From Pontibacter sp. E15-1 (GTDB lineage: Bacteria; Bacteroidota; Bacteroidia; Cytophagales; Hymenobacteraceae), in the NCBI RefSeq assembly GCF_022601975.1, contig NZ_JAKVIR010000021.1, forward strand, positions 52,771 through 116,770: a stretch of DNA of 64,000 nucleotides. The letters run 5' to 3'. Made by a program: the position numbers and the translations under genes. This document shows positions 53,427 to 62,238 of the stretch, piece after piece (the stretch's first letter is position 1; every line of letters starts with the position of its first letter). Under the pieces are notes generated by a model, which saw nothing but the letters and a program-made list of their open reading frames with translations, had not been told where the DNA came from and made no database searches.

Positions 53427-56204
53427 TTAGTCGCGGCGCGGGCCGTCCCCGCGCCGCCTGCCGTTTTCCTCGGCAGGTGCCGGGCCGGTATAGTTGCGGA
53501 TGTTGTAGGTGAAGGTCAGCATGAAATAGCGCTGCAGCACGCTCGACTGCACATCCTCCACGTAGAAGTCGCTCACGTTGCGCTGCACGCTCACGTTCTG
53601 CTTCAGCAAGTCGTTCACGCTCAGGCTCACTTCCCCTTTCTGGTTGTTGAACACCTTCTTGCTGAGGCTCATGTTCCAGAGCAGGTAGTTGTTGTCGAGC
53701 CCCTGGTTCAGGCCGGAGTTCAGCTGGTGGCTGAGCTCGGTACGGTACACCATCCCTTTCCAGAAAATCCAGTTGTAGCGCAGGTTGGTTCTCTGGCTGA
53801 AATAGTTATTGTTTCTGGTGGTCTGCAGTGTGTTTTTGATGATGTTGTAGGAGGAGTTGGTCGATACCGTGAAATCCACGTTCTCGCTGATGTTGCTGCT
53901 GAGCGTGAGGCGCACCCCAAAGTCCGTGTTGTTGGCGTAGTTCATCTCATCGTTGATCAGGCCGGGAACGCGGGAATAGCCGATGGAGCCGCCTGCGTTT
54001 ATATTGGAGCTGATGAAGTTGACCGGCTGGCCGTAGTTGAAAAACGAGCGGACGTTCCAGTAACCGTCCAGGTTAACGGGGCGCGTCAGTTGGGCACCTT
54101 CCCGCAGTTCCAGCCCGTTTTCAATGGCAATCGGGGCCCCGGTGCGGTTGATCATGGTGCTGGAGCCTATATAGTCCTGGGTAAAGGTGCTGAAGAGGCC
54201 TGCAAAAAACATGTGGTTGTTCTCGGGGTTGAAGTTGCGGTAGCGCACAGACAACCGGTTCTGGTAATCCTGGCCCAGGCTGGCGTTGCCGGTGCTGAGC
54301 TTTAGCGGGTTAGTGTTGTTCACCACGTTCTGCAGCTGGCCTACGGAAGGGGCGTTGGTGCTGCTGTTGTAGTTCAGGCTCAGGTTTGTCGTCTTGTCTA
54401 TTTTATACTCCAGTTCCGCCGAGGGGAGCACACTGGTAAACGACCGGTTGATGTCGTAGCTTTTCGGGTATTCCTGCTTGCTTTCCAGCGTAGCATACTG
54501 GTAGCTGGCATACAGCTGCAACCGTATGGCTTCTTTATTATAGTTATACCCCAGCCCACCGCTCTGCGTCAGGTACTTGCTCTCAAACACGTTGCTGAAG
54601 CGGGTGTCCAGCCGCGTGTACTCCATCGTCTGCTCCTCGCGGTTGTATGTCCGGCGGTCAGCGTCGTTGCGCTTGTTGCCCATGTTGTACTCAAACTGCA
54701 ACCGGGCATTCTCGCTCAGCGGCTCGGTATAACTCAGGTTGCCCGACCAGCTGAAGCCTTTTCGGTCGAGGTTGGTGTACTGGTTTGTGGTGGAGTCTTT
54801 GTCCTCACGGAAATATACTTCCCTTGCGTTCAAATAGCGGTTTTCCTGGTCGGTGCCGTACGAGGTGTTTAGCCGGGCAGAGAACATGCGCCCGGCCTTC
54901 TCTAAGCGGTGCGAGAAAAAGATACGGTTTTGCAGGTCAAACTCGTTGCCGTCTCTGTCCGTGGTGTTGGTGGTTGTGGTCACGGGGCCATTGTCGTTGA
55001 AGATCTGGCCCATCACCTCCGACAGGTTTCCGCTGCCCTGCACGGTCAGGCTCGGGGTGATCAGCAGCTTGTTTCGCTCGTTTATTTGATACTCGAAGCG
55101 GGCGTTAAACCGGTGGTTGTTTTCCTTGTTGGTGTTCAGGCGGTCTTCTGTGTATACCCGCCCGGAGTCCTGGGGGGAGATGTAGTCCTGAAACCGGAAC
55201 TGGTTGTTCACGATCTCCCTGCCGTTGAAGGTATAATTGCCGCTGACCTCCATCTTCTCTTTCCATACATCGCTGTAGTTCAGGCTCAGGGTATTGGTGG
55301 AGATAATGCCGTTGGGGCTGCCGCCTCCCCAGCCCCGTCGGCCGCGCATGCCGCCACCCGGCGTCTCGCCCACCGAAAAGTCGAAGAGGTTGATGTTGTT
55401 GCTCAGTCCCGTGACGGTGATGCGCTGGTCGTTGTTGAAGAAGTTGACGCTGGCGCCCACCATGTAGCGGTCGTCGGTGCCATACCCGGCGGAGGCCTTG
55501 CCCATCTGGCCCTGGCGGCGGTCTTTGCGGGTCACGATGTTGATGGTTTTCTCGCGGTTCCCGTCATCCACGCCACTCATCTCCGCCTGGTCGCTTTTTT
55601 TATCAAACACCTGGATGCTCTCAATTATTTCGGCGGGGAGGTTGCGCAGCGCGGTGCTGGCGTCCTGGCCGAAAAAGCGCTTGCCGTCTACCAGCACCTG
55701 CTTCACGTCCTCGCCCTGAGCCTGCACCGTGCCGTTCTGGATCGTGACGCCGGGCACTTTCTGGATCATGTCCTCGGCGCTTGCGTCGGGGTTTGTCTTC
55801 AGGGCCTTGGCATTGAACTGTACCGTGTCGCCCTTCATCTCGCCCAAGGGGGCGCGGCCCACTACCTGCACCTCCTTGATGGTGGTCGTTTCTTCCTGCA
55901 GCATCACTTCCCCAACATCCATACGCCGCCCTTCCGGCTTAATTGCGCGCGAAAAGCTCTTGAAGCCAAGGTAGTTCACGCGAAGGGTATACTGGCCGGG
56001 AGATACGCGCTCGAACCGAAACACGCCCTCGGCGTCTGTGACGGTGGCGGTAGAAGTTCCGGCCGCATTTTCGAGCAATACGGTTGCACCTGGCAGCACA
56101 GTGGCGTCGGTGGTGCTTTTCACCGTGCCCAAAACGGTGGCGCTTTGTGCATGGGCCTGCACCGAAGCAAACAGCAGCGCCAGAGAGAGGAGAATTTTTT
56201 TCAT
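53427..56204 (-). CDS. outer-membrane beta-barrel protein with carboxypeptidase-regulatory and plug domains
   Basis: 925 aa. Signal peptide ending AHAQ. Residues about 22-105 form a CarboxypepD_reg-like domain (GTVKSTTDATVLPGATVLLE), then a TonB-receptor-type plug (KALKTNPDASAEDMIQKVPG) and a long barrel. A Gly/Arg-rich loop (GGGMRGRRGWGGGSP) lies near residue 285. The last strand ends TFTYNIRNY and is followed by a 20-residue Arg-rich tail. This is the 'outer membrane beta-barrel family' related to SusC but without a clear SusD partner nearby. Ligand unknown. Confidence 0.85.
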   Translation of the reverse strand: MKKILLSLALLFASVQAHAQSATVLGTVKSTTDATVLPGATVLLENAAGTSTATVTDAEGVFRFERVSPGQYTLRVNYLGFKSFSRAIKPEGRRMDVGEVMLQEETTTIKEVQVVGRAPLGEMKGDTVQFNAKALKTNPDASAEDMIQKVPGVTIQNGTVQAQGEDVKQVLVDGKRFFGQDASTALRNLPAEIIESIQVFDKKSDQAEMSGVDDGNREKTINIVTRKDRRQGQMGKASAGYGTDDRYMVGASVNFFNNDQRITVTGLSNNINLFDFSVGETPGGGMRGRRGWGGGSPNGIISTNTLSLNYSDVWKEKMEVSGNYTFNGREIVNNQFRFQDYISPQDSGRVYTEDRLNTNKENNHRFNARFEYQINERNKLLITPSLTVQGSGNLSEVMGQIFNDNGPVTTTTNTTDRDGNEFDLQNRIFFSHRLEKAGRMFSARLNTSYGTDQENRYLNAREVYFREDKDSTTNQYTNLDRKGFSWSGNLSYTEPLSENARLQFEYNMGNKRNDADRRTYNREEQTMEYTRLDTRFSNVFESKYLTQSGGLGYNYNKEAIRLQLYASYQYATLESKQEYPKSYDINRSFTSVLPSAELEYKIDKTTNLSLNYNSSTNAPSVGQLQNVVNNTNPLKLSTGNASLGQDYQNRLSVRYRNFNPENNHMFFAGLFSTFTQDYIGSSTMINRTGAPIAIENGLELREGAQLTRPVNLDGYWNVRSFFNYGQPVNFISSNINAGGSIGYSRVPGLINDEMNYANNTDFGVRLTLSSNISENVDFTVSTNSSYNIIKNTLQTTRNNNYFSQRTNLRYNWIFWKGMVYRTELSHQLNSGLNQGLDNNYLLWNMSLSKKVFNNQKGEVSLSVNDLLKQNVSVQRNVSDFYVEDVQSSVLQRYFMLTFTYNIRNYTGPAPAEENGRRRGDGPRRD

Positions 56205-56583
56205 CGAAGTTTTTTAAGAAGAAATGGTATGGCTGCGCGTAGGTTTGGCGGTTATGCCTGGGAGCGAAAAGTGGGTAGACAGGTGGTGCAGAAACAAGGA
56301 TGCGTCCCAAACGAGTTATCAAACATGCGCAAGGGTATAGACTTCGGAAGTTTAACATGGTTTAATGCCCCCGCAGTATTTTTTTCGGGCATCCCATACC
56401 GCAGTGCTGCGTACAGTTGCAAGGTCTTTGATACCGGAACACAGGCTGTTTTTCCAGCCATCGCTGCCCGAGTTAAGCCCACTCCGGCCGGGTAAAAAAA
56501 GAAATATCCGGCAGGCACAAAACAAAGCCATTCCCGGTAGGTTACTTCTGTGCTGAAACCGTATAAAATGCAGGCGCAGGACC
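56205..56583. other. gene-free region upstream of the barrel gene
   Basis: About 380 bases between divergent genes. No reading frame, hairpin or exact promoter box is supported. Confidence 0.45.
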
Positions 56584-56661
56584 TTGTCTGTGTTAGCGGA
56601 TTTCCCCGGTTTCCCCTGCGTTTCTATACTTTACTTTTTTAAGCTACTTTTCAGGGTGTCC

Positions 56662-57150
56662 TTGCTACGCGTTATATCCAAATTTTTCAGGAACAAAGTC
56701 GTGCTTCCGATGCGCAACTTGCTCCGGGAGGGAATGACGCCCCATAAACTGGCCGCCACGGTAGCACTCGGATCGGTGGTAGGCCTTATCCCCGCCATTG
56801 GCGTGACCACCGCGCTCAGCACTGCGCTTGCGGCACGCTTCCGGCTGAACATCGCCGCCACGGTGCTGGTCAGCTACCTGGTGCAGCCTTTGCAGCTGTT
56901 GCTGGCTATTCCGTTTATTCAGGCAGGTATCCGGCTGTTTGGCCTCGCGGCGCTGCGGCTATCGCTTTCCGAGATGCGGAGAATGTTCTCCGCCGATTGG
57001 CTGGATGCGTTGAATCAGCTTTGGGTAGCCAATCTGGCTGGTATACTGGTATGGGTGCTGGTGGCGCTGCCTACGGGCGGCGTGCTTTACCTGCTTTTGG
57101 TGCCGCTGTTCAAAAAGGTGCTGCCAAGGCCTCAGGAGCTTGTTGCCTGA
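56662..57150 (+). CDS. DUF2062 membrane protein
   Basis: 162 aa if started at the TTG at 56662. The frame is open to a TTG at 56584, and the first ATG (56710) would remove FFRNKVVLP, which aligns with the N-terminus I expect for the family. The body has LREGMTPHKLAATVALGSVVGLIPAIG, then ALAARFRLNIAATVLVSYLV and two further hydrophobic helices, the DUF2062 pattern. Function is unknown; it is often near lipid or cell-envelope genes. The start is uncertain; the family call is good. Confidence 0.75.
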   Translation: MLRVISKFFRNKVVLPMRNLLREGMTPHKLAATVALGSVVGLIPAIGVTTALSTALAARFRLNIAATVLVSYLVQPLQLLLAIPFIQAGIRLFGLAALRLSLSEMRRMFSADWLDALNQLWVANLAGILVWVLVALPTGGVLYLLLVPLFKKVLPRPQELVA

Positions 57151-57350
57151 TACCATCTGCTGCACCATTCCGCTTATACTATTTATATATGGATAGGGCA
57201 GGGGGTATAAAACAGAGGGTATAAAATGCTGTGGCAGCATTCCAAGTCGCTCTTTCAGAATTTCATTCCGAAAGTTAACGCCGCTGGGCGTGTGGCTTCC
57301 CTTCACGATCCATCCCTAAAACCATTCCGTCAAGCACCTTTTATACCCCA

Positions 57351-57396
57351 AAACGGCAGATGCCCCACATACATATATGCGGGGCATCTGCCGTTT
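57351..57396 (-). terminator. terminator after ompA-like gene
   Basis: A 16-bp perfect stem (57351-57366 with 57381-57396) just downstream of the minus-strand OmpA gene; ends are A/T-rich. Confidence 0.8.
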
Positions 57397-57425
57397 AAGA
57401 TTTTATACTTCCGGGAAGCGGTGGA

Positions 57426-58304
57426 TCAAGTGGTCTCCAGGATCTGGAACAGCTCGTCCAGTTTCGGGGTCAGGATGATCTCGGTGCGGCGGTTTTTCTG
57501 GCGCGCCTCTTTGGTGCTTGCCTCATCCAAAGGCACGTATTTTGAGCGGCCCGATGGCGTGACACGGTGCGGATCGACACCAGTAGAGGTTAGGATGCGG
57601 GTGATCTCGGTGGCGCGCAGCACGCTCAGGTCCCAGTTGTCCTGCATGCCCACAGTGCCTTTCGAGATCGGAACGTCATCGGTATGGCCTTCCACCAGCA
57701 CGTTCACGTCCTGCTGCTCTTTCAGCACCGAGGCAAGTTTCTTCAGTGCGTCCACGCCTTTCGGGTCTACTTTGGTGGAGCCGGAGTTAAACAATAGCTG
57801 CTCTGCCAGCGACACGTATACCTTGCCGTTGCGCACGTTGATCGTCAGGTCCTTGTCGTTGAAGCCGAGCAGGGCGTTGCTCACGCGGTTGCGGAGGTTG
57901 GCCACAGCCTTGTCTTTTTCGTCGAGGATGCGCTGCAGTTCTGCAAGGCGCTGCTCACGTGCTTTCAGGTCGGCGTTCAGGCGCTCGATCTGCGATTTGC
58001 TCATGTTCAGGTTGTCACCCAGTGTTTTCCCCTCTTTCAGGGCCTGCGCCAGGCTTTGCTGGTACTCAGCCTTCTGCTGCTCCAGTTGCGCCCGTTCCTG
58101 CTCCAGGTTGGCTTTCTCCTGCTCGAGGCTTGCCTTCTGCTGCTCCAGCGTGGATTTTTGCTTCTCCAGGTCAGCTTTGTCTACCTCCAGGCCATTTTTT
58201 CGGCTCAACAGGTCATCGTATTTCTTCTTGGACACGACACATGAGGAAAGCGCCATGCTACCAGCCAATAGGTATACAGAGGCTTTCATAAAATTCTTTT
58301 TCAT
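57426..58304 (-). CDS. OmpA-family lipoprotein with coiled-coil spacer
   Basis: 292 aa. Lipoprotein signal ending MALSSC (Cys22). Residues about 30-150 are a coiled coil with a 7-residue repeat around LEKQKST, LEQQKAS, LEQEKAN, LEQERAQ, LEQQKAE. The C-terminal OmpA domain (about 160-285) has FNSGSTKVDPKGVDALKKLA, VEGHTDDVPISKG and NRRTEIILTPKLDEL. Its peptidoglycan-binding residues are present (Asp in GHTDDVP, Arg in NRRTE). It should tie a membrane to the cell wall. It has its own promoter-like box. Confidence 0.9.
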   Translation of the reverse strand: MKKNFMKASVYLLAGSMALSSCVVSKKKYDDLLSRKNGLEVDKADLEKQKSTLEQQKASLEQEKANLEQERAQLEQQKAEYQQSLAQALKEGKTLGDNLNMSKSQIERLNADLKAREQRLAELQRILDEKDKAVANLRNRVSNALLGFNDKDLTINVRNGKVYVSLAEQLLFNSGSTKVDPKGVDALKKLASVLKEQQDVNVLVEGHTDDVPISKGTVGMQDNWDLSVLRATEITRILTSTGVDPHRVTPSGRSKYVPLDEASTKEARQKNRRTEIILTPKLDELFQILETT

Positions 58305-58342
58305 ATATATGTTTAGCTAAAAATGTAGCAAAGGGAGAGCAA

Positions 58343-58350
58343 CAAATATA
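58343..58350 (-). promoter_or_regulatory. candidate -7 element of ompA-like gene
   Basis: Minus-strand TATATTTG (TAnnTTTG), about 39 bases before the ATG at 58304. The -33 TTG is not evident. Confidence 0.45.
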
Positions 58351-58425
58351 GCAAATTAACATATACCGGAAAGCCGCCGCCAAACTATTTCTCCCTTCGC
58401 CAAAGCGGATTTTGCTCTCGCGCCC

Positions 58426-59307
58426 TCAGGTTTGCCTACCAAAAAGCGGCAACTGGGAGTGTGGCGCCTCGGCTGTCATTTCTGGGGTGTGCCGGGCGGC
58501 TTCCCACCCGATCATGGCCATCTTGCGCTCGCTCCCCCAACGGTACTCGCCAATGCCGCCCACACTTTTGATAACCCGGTGGCAGGGGATGAGGAAAGCG
58601 ATGGGGTTGTTGCCGATGGCGGTGCCCACGGCCCGGCTGGCGGTGGGGCGGCCTATACCCCCGGCCAGATGCGCGTAGGAGGAAAGCCGTCCCTCGGGTA
58701 TCCGGAGCAACGCCTCCCATACCTTTAGCTGAAACGGGGTACCCTTCAGGTGCAGCGGAATCTTGCCGGGTTGTAGCTGCTGGTATGTCTCGAAAAAAGC
58801 CTGTACCTGCTCGTACAGGGGGCATTGTTGCCGGATTAGTGTCGCCTTGGGCCACTGTACGACAAGTTCCTGCAAGGCCTCCTGTTCGTCCAGGTAAAAA
58901 TGCAGGTGGCAGATACCCTTTGGTGTAGCGGCCACGAGGTAGTTTCCGAACTGGCAGCTAGCCATGCTGTAGCGTATCGTGAGCTGCTCGCCCTGCCTTT
59001 GGTAGTCGCCGGGGGTGAGGCCCTCGATTTGCAGAAACAGGTCGTGGAGGCGGCCCGTGCCGGAAAGGCCGCTGACCGAGGCCGTCTCTGCCAGCGACAC
59101 CGCCTGCGCCAGGATGGCTTTGGCATGGCGCAGGGTCAGGAACTGCAGAAACTTCTTGGGGCTGACACCTGCCCACTCCGTAAACACCCGCTGAAAATGG
59201 TACGGGCTCAGGCAGGCGTGCGCCGCCACTTCCTCCAGGTCGGGCTGCTGCAGGGCATGTGCCCGGATGTAGCGCATGGCCTCGGCCACTGTCTCGTAAT
59301 GGTTCAT
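58426..59307 (-). CDS. AraC-type regulator fused to O6-alkylguanine DNA alkyltransferase (Ada-like)
   Basis: 293 aa. N-terminal AraC helix-turn-helix domain (residues about 7-105, with AAHACLSPYHFQRVFTEWAG) and a C-terminal alkyltransferase domain with the active-site Cys242 in IPCHRVI and the helix AGGIGRPTASRAVGTAIG. It lacks the Cys-rich N-terminal Ada domain that senses methyl-phosphotriesters, so the usual Ada switch is absent. It should repair O6-methylguanine and might regulate by another cue. Single gene. Confidence 0.87.
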   Translation of the reverse strand: MNHYETVAEAMRYIRAHALQQPDLEEVAAHACLSPYHFQRVFTEWAGVSPKKFLQFLTLRHAKAILAQAVSLAETASVSGLSGTGRLHDLFLQIEGLTPGDYQRQGEQLTIRYSMASCQFGNYLVAATPKGICHLHFYLDEQEALQELVVQWPKATLIRQQCPLYEQVQAFFETYQQLQPGKIPLHLKGTPFQLKVWEALLRIPEGRLSSYAHLAGGIGRPTASRAVGTAIGNNPIAFLIPCHRVIKSVGGIGEYRWGSERKMAMIGWEAARHTPEMTAEAPHSQLPLFGRQT

Positions 59308-59373
59308 GGGGTGAAGTACCGAAAAGCGCCCCGTACACGCAACCCGTTTCTTGCTGATTTTGCTAATGGCCAG

Positions 59374-59402
59374 AAAAAAAACCCCTGCTTTTGGGCAGAG
59401 GC
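59374..59402 (-). terminator. terminator of TPR gene
   Basis: A 7-bp stem (CCTCTGC / GCAGGGG, one mismatch) followed by T8 on the minus strand. Confidence 0.6.
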
Positions 59403-59409
59403 TTCGATT

Positions 59410-60129
59410 TTATTCCTGCGGGGTGGCTGGCAGCGACGACCGGAAGAACCCTTTCGGGTCTGGCATTTTATCAGTCAGCTGCGCGATAAAGTCATAGTCG
59501 ATTTGCATCAGGTTTACCTCACGGCTTTTGTGCAGGTAGGCCCAGGCATCGCTGTATTCTTTTTGGTAAAACTTCACCTTCGAAAGGTTGTAGAGCGCAT
59601 AGGCATTGGCAGGGTCGGCGGCGATGGCCTCGTTCAGGTAGCTGTCTGCCTTCTTCAGGTCGCGCTTTTTTTGCTTGCCGTCTTTGTATACATTGAGGTA
59701 GGTCGAGGCGATGTCAGACAGCAGCGTCGCGTTTTTGGGGTCATACACCAGCGCTTTCTCATAAAAAGAAATCGCCTTGTCGTGCTCGCCCTGCGAGGAT
59801 GTCACCAGGCCAAACGCCCAGTAGGTGTCCTTGTTGTCGGGGTTCAGCAGCCAGGCCAGGTTAAAGCGGTAAACGGCGGTGTCCAGCTGGCCTTCGTTCA
59901 AATACTCCCAGCCACGCTCCACAAAAAACTTGCTCGCCTCCTGCCGGTTCGTGAAACTCTTGTCGCAGCTGGTCAGGAACTTCTCGTCTTTCTTCTGCTG
60001 CGCCTCGGATTTTGCCTTTCCCCCAAACATCGGGAGCACCTGCATGTCTTTTTCGGCGGCTTGTTCCTGGGCCATACCCATGGATGTGGCACAGACAAAC
60101 GCAAGCACGGCTATCATTATTCTTTTCAT
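59410..60129 (-). CDS. secreted TPR protein (paralog of the next gene)
   Basis: 239 aa. Signal peptide ending GMAQ. Three to four tetratricopeptide-like repeats (ERGWEYLNEGQLDTAVYRFN, YEKALVYDPKNATLLSDIAS, AIAADPANAYALYNLSK). Its C-terminal 'AWAYLHKSREVNLMQIDYDFIAQL' is matched by 'AWGYLHKSQTYDAS' in the neighbouring gene 60206-60934, so the pair are tandem paralogs. Function unknown. Confidence 0.75.
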   Translation of the reverse strand: MKRIMIAVLAFVCATSMGMAQEQAAEKDMQVLPMFGGKAKSEAQQKKDEKFLTSCDKSFTNRQEASKFFVERGWEYLNEGQLDTAVYRFNLAWLLNPDNKDTYWAFGLVTSSQGEHDKAISFYEKALVYDPKNATLLSDIASTYLNVYKDGKQKKRDLKKADSYLNEAIAADPANAYALYNLSKVKFYQKEYSDAWAYLHKSREVNLMQIDYDFIAQLTDKMPDPKGFFRSSLPATPQE

Positions 60130-60205
60130 CGGTATATCTTACTTGAAGGGTGAGGTTTGTTATGTTCGAATATAAAAGTAATTGAATATGGCCTATTTCA
60201 CAAGC

Positions 60206-60934
60206 TTAGGGCGCAGGAGGCGTGGGGTATTTGCCTGCGGGGTCGGGGTGCTTCTCCAGCAGAGCCGAGATAAAGGCCTCATCGCCCACGGATGCATCAT
60301 AGGTCTGGCTTTTGTGCAGGTAGCCCCAGGCGCTCTCGTATTCGCGGAGGTAGTAGCTGCTAATCGCCAGTTTATAGTATAGGTCCGCCTCCTCCGGCGA
60401 CTGTTGCACGGCCTGCTCCAGTAGCTTCTTGCTCTGCAGCAGGTCTTCGGGATTGCTGTTTACATAAAATCGGCTGAGGTGGCTGGTAGCAACATCGTTA
60501 AGCAGGCGCGGGTTCCCGGGGTCGCTTTTTAAGGCATGGTATAGCGCGAACAGCGCCTTGTCATACTCCTGTTGTTGGCCGTAGAGCAGGCCATACCCCC
60601 AGTATACGTCGTTGTTGGTGCTATCCATGAGGTAGGCGCGGCTGAAGAAATACGTGGCCGAATCGGTTTTCTCCTCCTTAAACGTGCGCTGCCCCTGCAG
60701 CACATAGTATGCGCTGGCCAACGCACGGCTCTTGAACCTGTCGACGTGCTCCTGTATAAACGCCTCCTGGGCAGCTTTGGCTTCCGGCGTAGTGGGCTGT
60801 GTCACGGGCAGTACGTCCGCCATGGTCAGGGCAGGGGTGGGGGGCAGTTGCTGTGTGTTTGAGTTTGTTTGTGGGGTTTTGCAGGCACTCAGGCTCATCA
60901 GGAACCCAACTGCCACCACGATGCATTTGCGCAT
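60206..60934 (-). CDS. TPR lipoprotein (paralog)
   Basis: 242 aa. Lipoprotein signal FLMSLSAC (Cys18). TPR helices from about residue 75: DSATYFFSRAYLMDSTNNDV and YYKLAISSYYLREYESAWGYL. It is paralogous to the downstream secreted copy and lies 76 bases upstream of it on the same strand, so both may be on one transcript. The two differ in anchoring (lipid versus free), a possible division of labour. Confidence 0.75.
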   Translation of the reverse strand: MRKCIVVAVGFLMSLSACKTPQTNSNTQQLPPTPALTMADVLPVTQPTTPEAKAAQEAFIQEHVDRFKSRALASAYYVLQGQRTFKEEKTDSATYFFSRAYLMDSTNNDVYWGYGLLYGQQQEYDKALFALYHALKSDPGNPRLLNDVATSHLSRFYVNSNPEDLLQSKKLLEQAVQQSPEEADLYYKLAISSYYLREYESAWGYLHKSQTYDASVGDEAFISALLEKHPDPAGKYPTPPAP

Positions 60935-61165
60935 TTCTGTTCCGGGGTTGTTAGAATCTTATAACGCCTAAGCCCCCGAAAAAGTGCTCTGGTCCGGATG
61001 ATTCCCCTTTTCCCGAAGCACCAGGCGGGGTGGCTGTTTCCGGGTGGTGACCTGATGGCTGCACGAAAACAGGCGTGTGCATGCTGTGAAAGAGCGCGCA
61101 CGATTTCCAGGCAGCACTGCCCTGAGCCCCATGAAAATTCAACCATAAACTCTTCAGAACTATTT

Positions 61166-61181
61166 AACGACAAATGGCGTT
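61166..61181 (+). promoter_or_regulatory. candidate operator of the toxin-antitoxin pair
   Basis: An imperfect inverted repeat, AACGAC...GGCGTT, just upstream of the -7 box at 61202. A Xre-type antitoxin would be expected to bind such a site. Weak evidence. Confidence 0.3.
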
Positions 61182-61201
61182 TTAAATATGACAACTTTCG
61201 C

Positions 61202-61209
61202 TATCTTTG
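61202..61209 (+). promoter_or_regulatory. -7 element of the toxin-antitoxin operon
   Basis: TATCTTTG matches TAnnTTTG and lies 21 bases before the ATG at 61230. An alternative upstream start at 61188 would be untranscribed, supporting 61230. Confidence 0.5.
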
Positions 61210-61229
61210 AAACAGAAACGACTTTAACT

Positions 61230-61652
61230 ATGGCACAGGTACTTAGTAGCGAGCTTAGCTATAAGCAGATTGACGACCGGGACGTGTTCATGCTCATCAG
61301 CACGGTGCGGGAGGGTATAAAATATGCCCTTTTCCAGAACATCGCCAACATAAGCCCTTTCAGCACGACTGAATGGTCGAATTATCTGCACCTGTCGGAG
61401 CGCACGTTCCAGCGGTATAAAAAAGACAGGCGCACCTTCGACCCGCTGCACTCGGAGAAGATACTGGAGATCACGCTGGTATATAATAAAGGCGTGGAGG
61501 TGTTTGGCGACAAGCTTAACTTTGACGCCTGGCTGAGCGCGAAAAACGTAGCCCTGGGCGGCATTAAGCCCAAAGAGCTTTTAGACAGCACCTTCGGCAT
61601 CGGTTTGCTGAAGGACGAGTTGACGCGCATTGAGCATGGCGTGTTGGCATGA
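61230..61652 (+). CDS. Xre/MbcA/ParS-type antitoxin (DUF2384)
   Basis: 140 aa from the ATG at 61230. An N-terminal helical/HTH-like part (about residues 20-80, with EWSNYLHLSERTFQRYKKD) is followed by the toxin-binding C-domain (VFGDKLNFDAWLSAKNVALGG, then ELLDSTFGIGLLKDELTRIEHG). This matches the Xre-antitoxins of RES-Xre modules. It overlaps the RES toxin start by 4 bases (ATGA), as is usual for such pairs. It should bind and block the toxin and repress the operon. Confidence 0.88.
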   Translation: MAQVLSSELSYKQIDDRDVFMLISTVREGIKYALFQNIANISPFSTTEWSNYLHLSERTFQRYKKDRRTFDPLHSEKILEITLVYNKGVEVFGDKLNFDAWLSAKNVALGGIKPKELLDSTFGIGLLKDELTRIEHGVLA

Positions 61653-62116
61653 TCGTATACCGGCTCAGCAGGGGTAAGTTCAAGAACGACCTTTCCGGGC
61701 GCGGCGCAGAACTGGCCGGCGGGCGCTGGAACAGCAAAGGCATTGCCATCCTCTATACCAGCGAGTCAATTGCGCTGTGCACCGTGGAGATTGCCGTGCA
61801 CATGCCGCTCGGTATCGTGCCCGCCGACTATCACCTGATTCAGATCGAGGTGCCGGACGATGCCCCGGTGCAGGAACTAACGCTGGAGGAGATGCCCGCG
61901 GACTGGAAAAGCTTTCCGCACGCCAACAGCACCCAGGAAATGGGCGACGCGTTTGTGCTGGGCAGCGAATACCTGGTGCTGAAAGTGCCTTCGGCCACCG
62001 TGCAGGGCACGTATAATTACCTCCTCAATCCCCGCCACAAAAACTTCAGAGACGTTACCATCACCCAAACCTCCCCATTCGAATTCGACAAGCGCCTTTT
62101 TGTGAAGGATAGTTAG
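61649..62116 (+). CDS. RES-domain toxin
   Basis: 155 aa. RES motifs: Arg26 in GGRWNSKG, Glu47 in CTVEIAVH, and Ser116 in LKVPSATVQG, with NYLLNPRH following. Family members (MbcT and relatives) degrade NAD+ by phosphorolysis, stopping growth. The small size fits the RES core. It is translationally coupled to the antitoxin. Confidence 0.88.
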   Translation: MIVYRLSRGKFKNDLSGRGAELAGGRWNSKGIAILYTSESIALCTVEIAVHMPLGIVPADYHLIQIEVPDDAPVQELTLEEMPADWKSFPHANSTQEMGDAFVLGSEYLVLKVPSATVQGTYNYLLNPRHKNFRDVTITQTSPFEFDKRLFVKDS

Positions 62117-62238
62117 GAATCACATATAAATCGTGAAGTCGGTCATATCGCGGTGGTAACAAGATTAGAAACTCCTTGTTTTCATAGCCTGCTTTGCGCT
62201 CCACGCCCGCTGGGGCGCGTTTTCCCGCTCGGCGCTGT

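Noticed and set aside
54909-56495. 528-aa plus-strand frame opposite the barrel gene
   Set aside because: Shadow of the real minus-strand gene, caused by GC-rich third positions.
61188-61229. Upstream ATG start for the antitoxin
   Set aside because: It lies before the likely -7 element and adds residues not needed by the domain.
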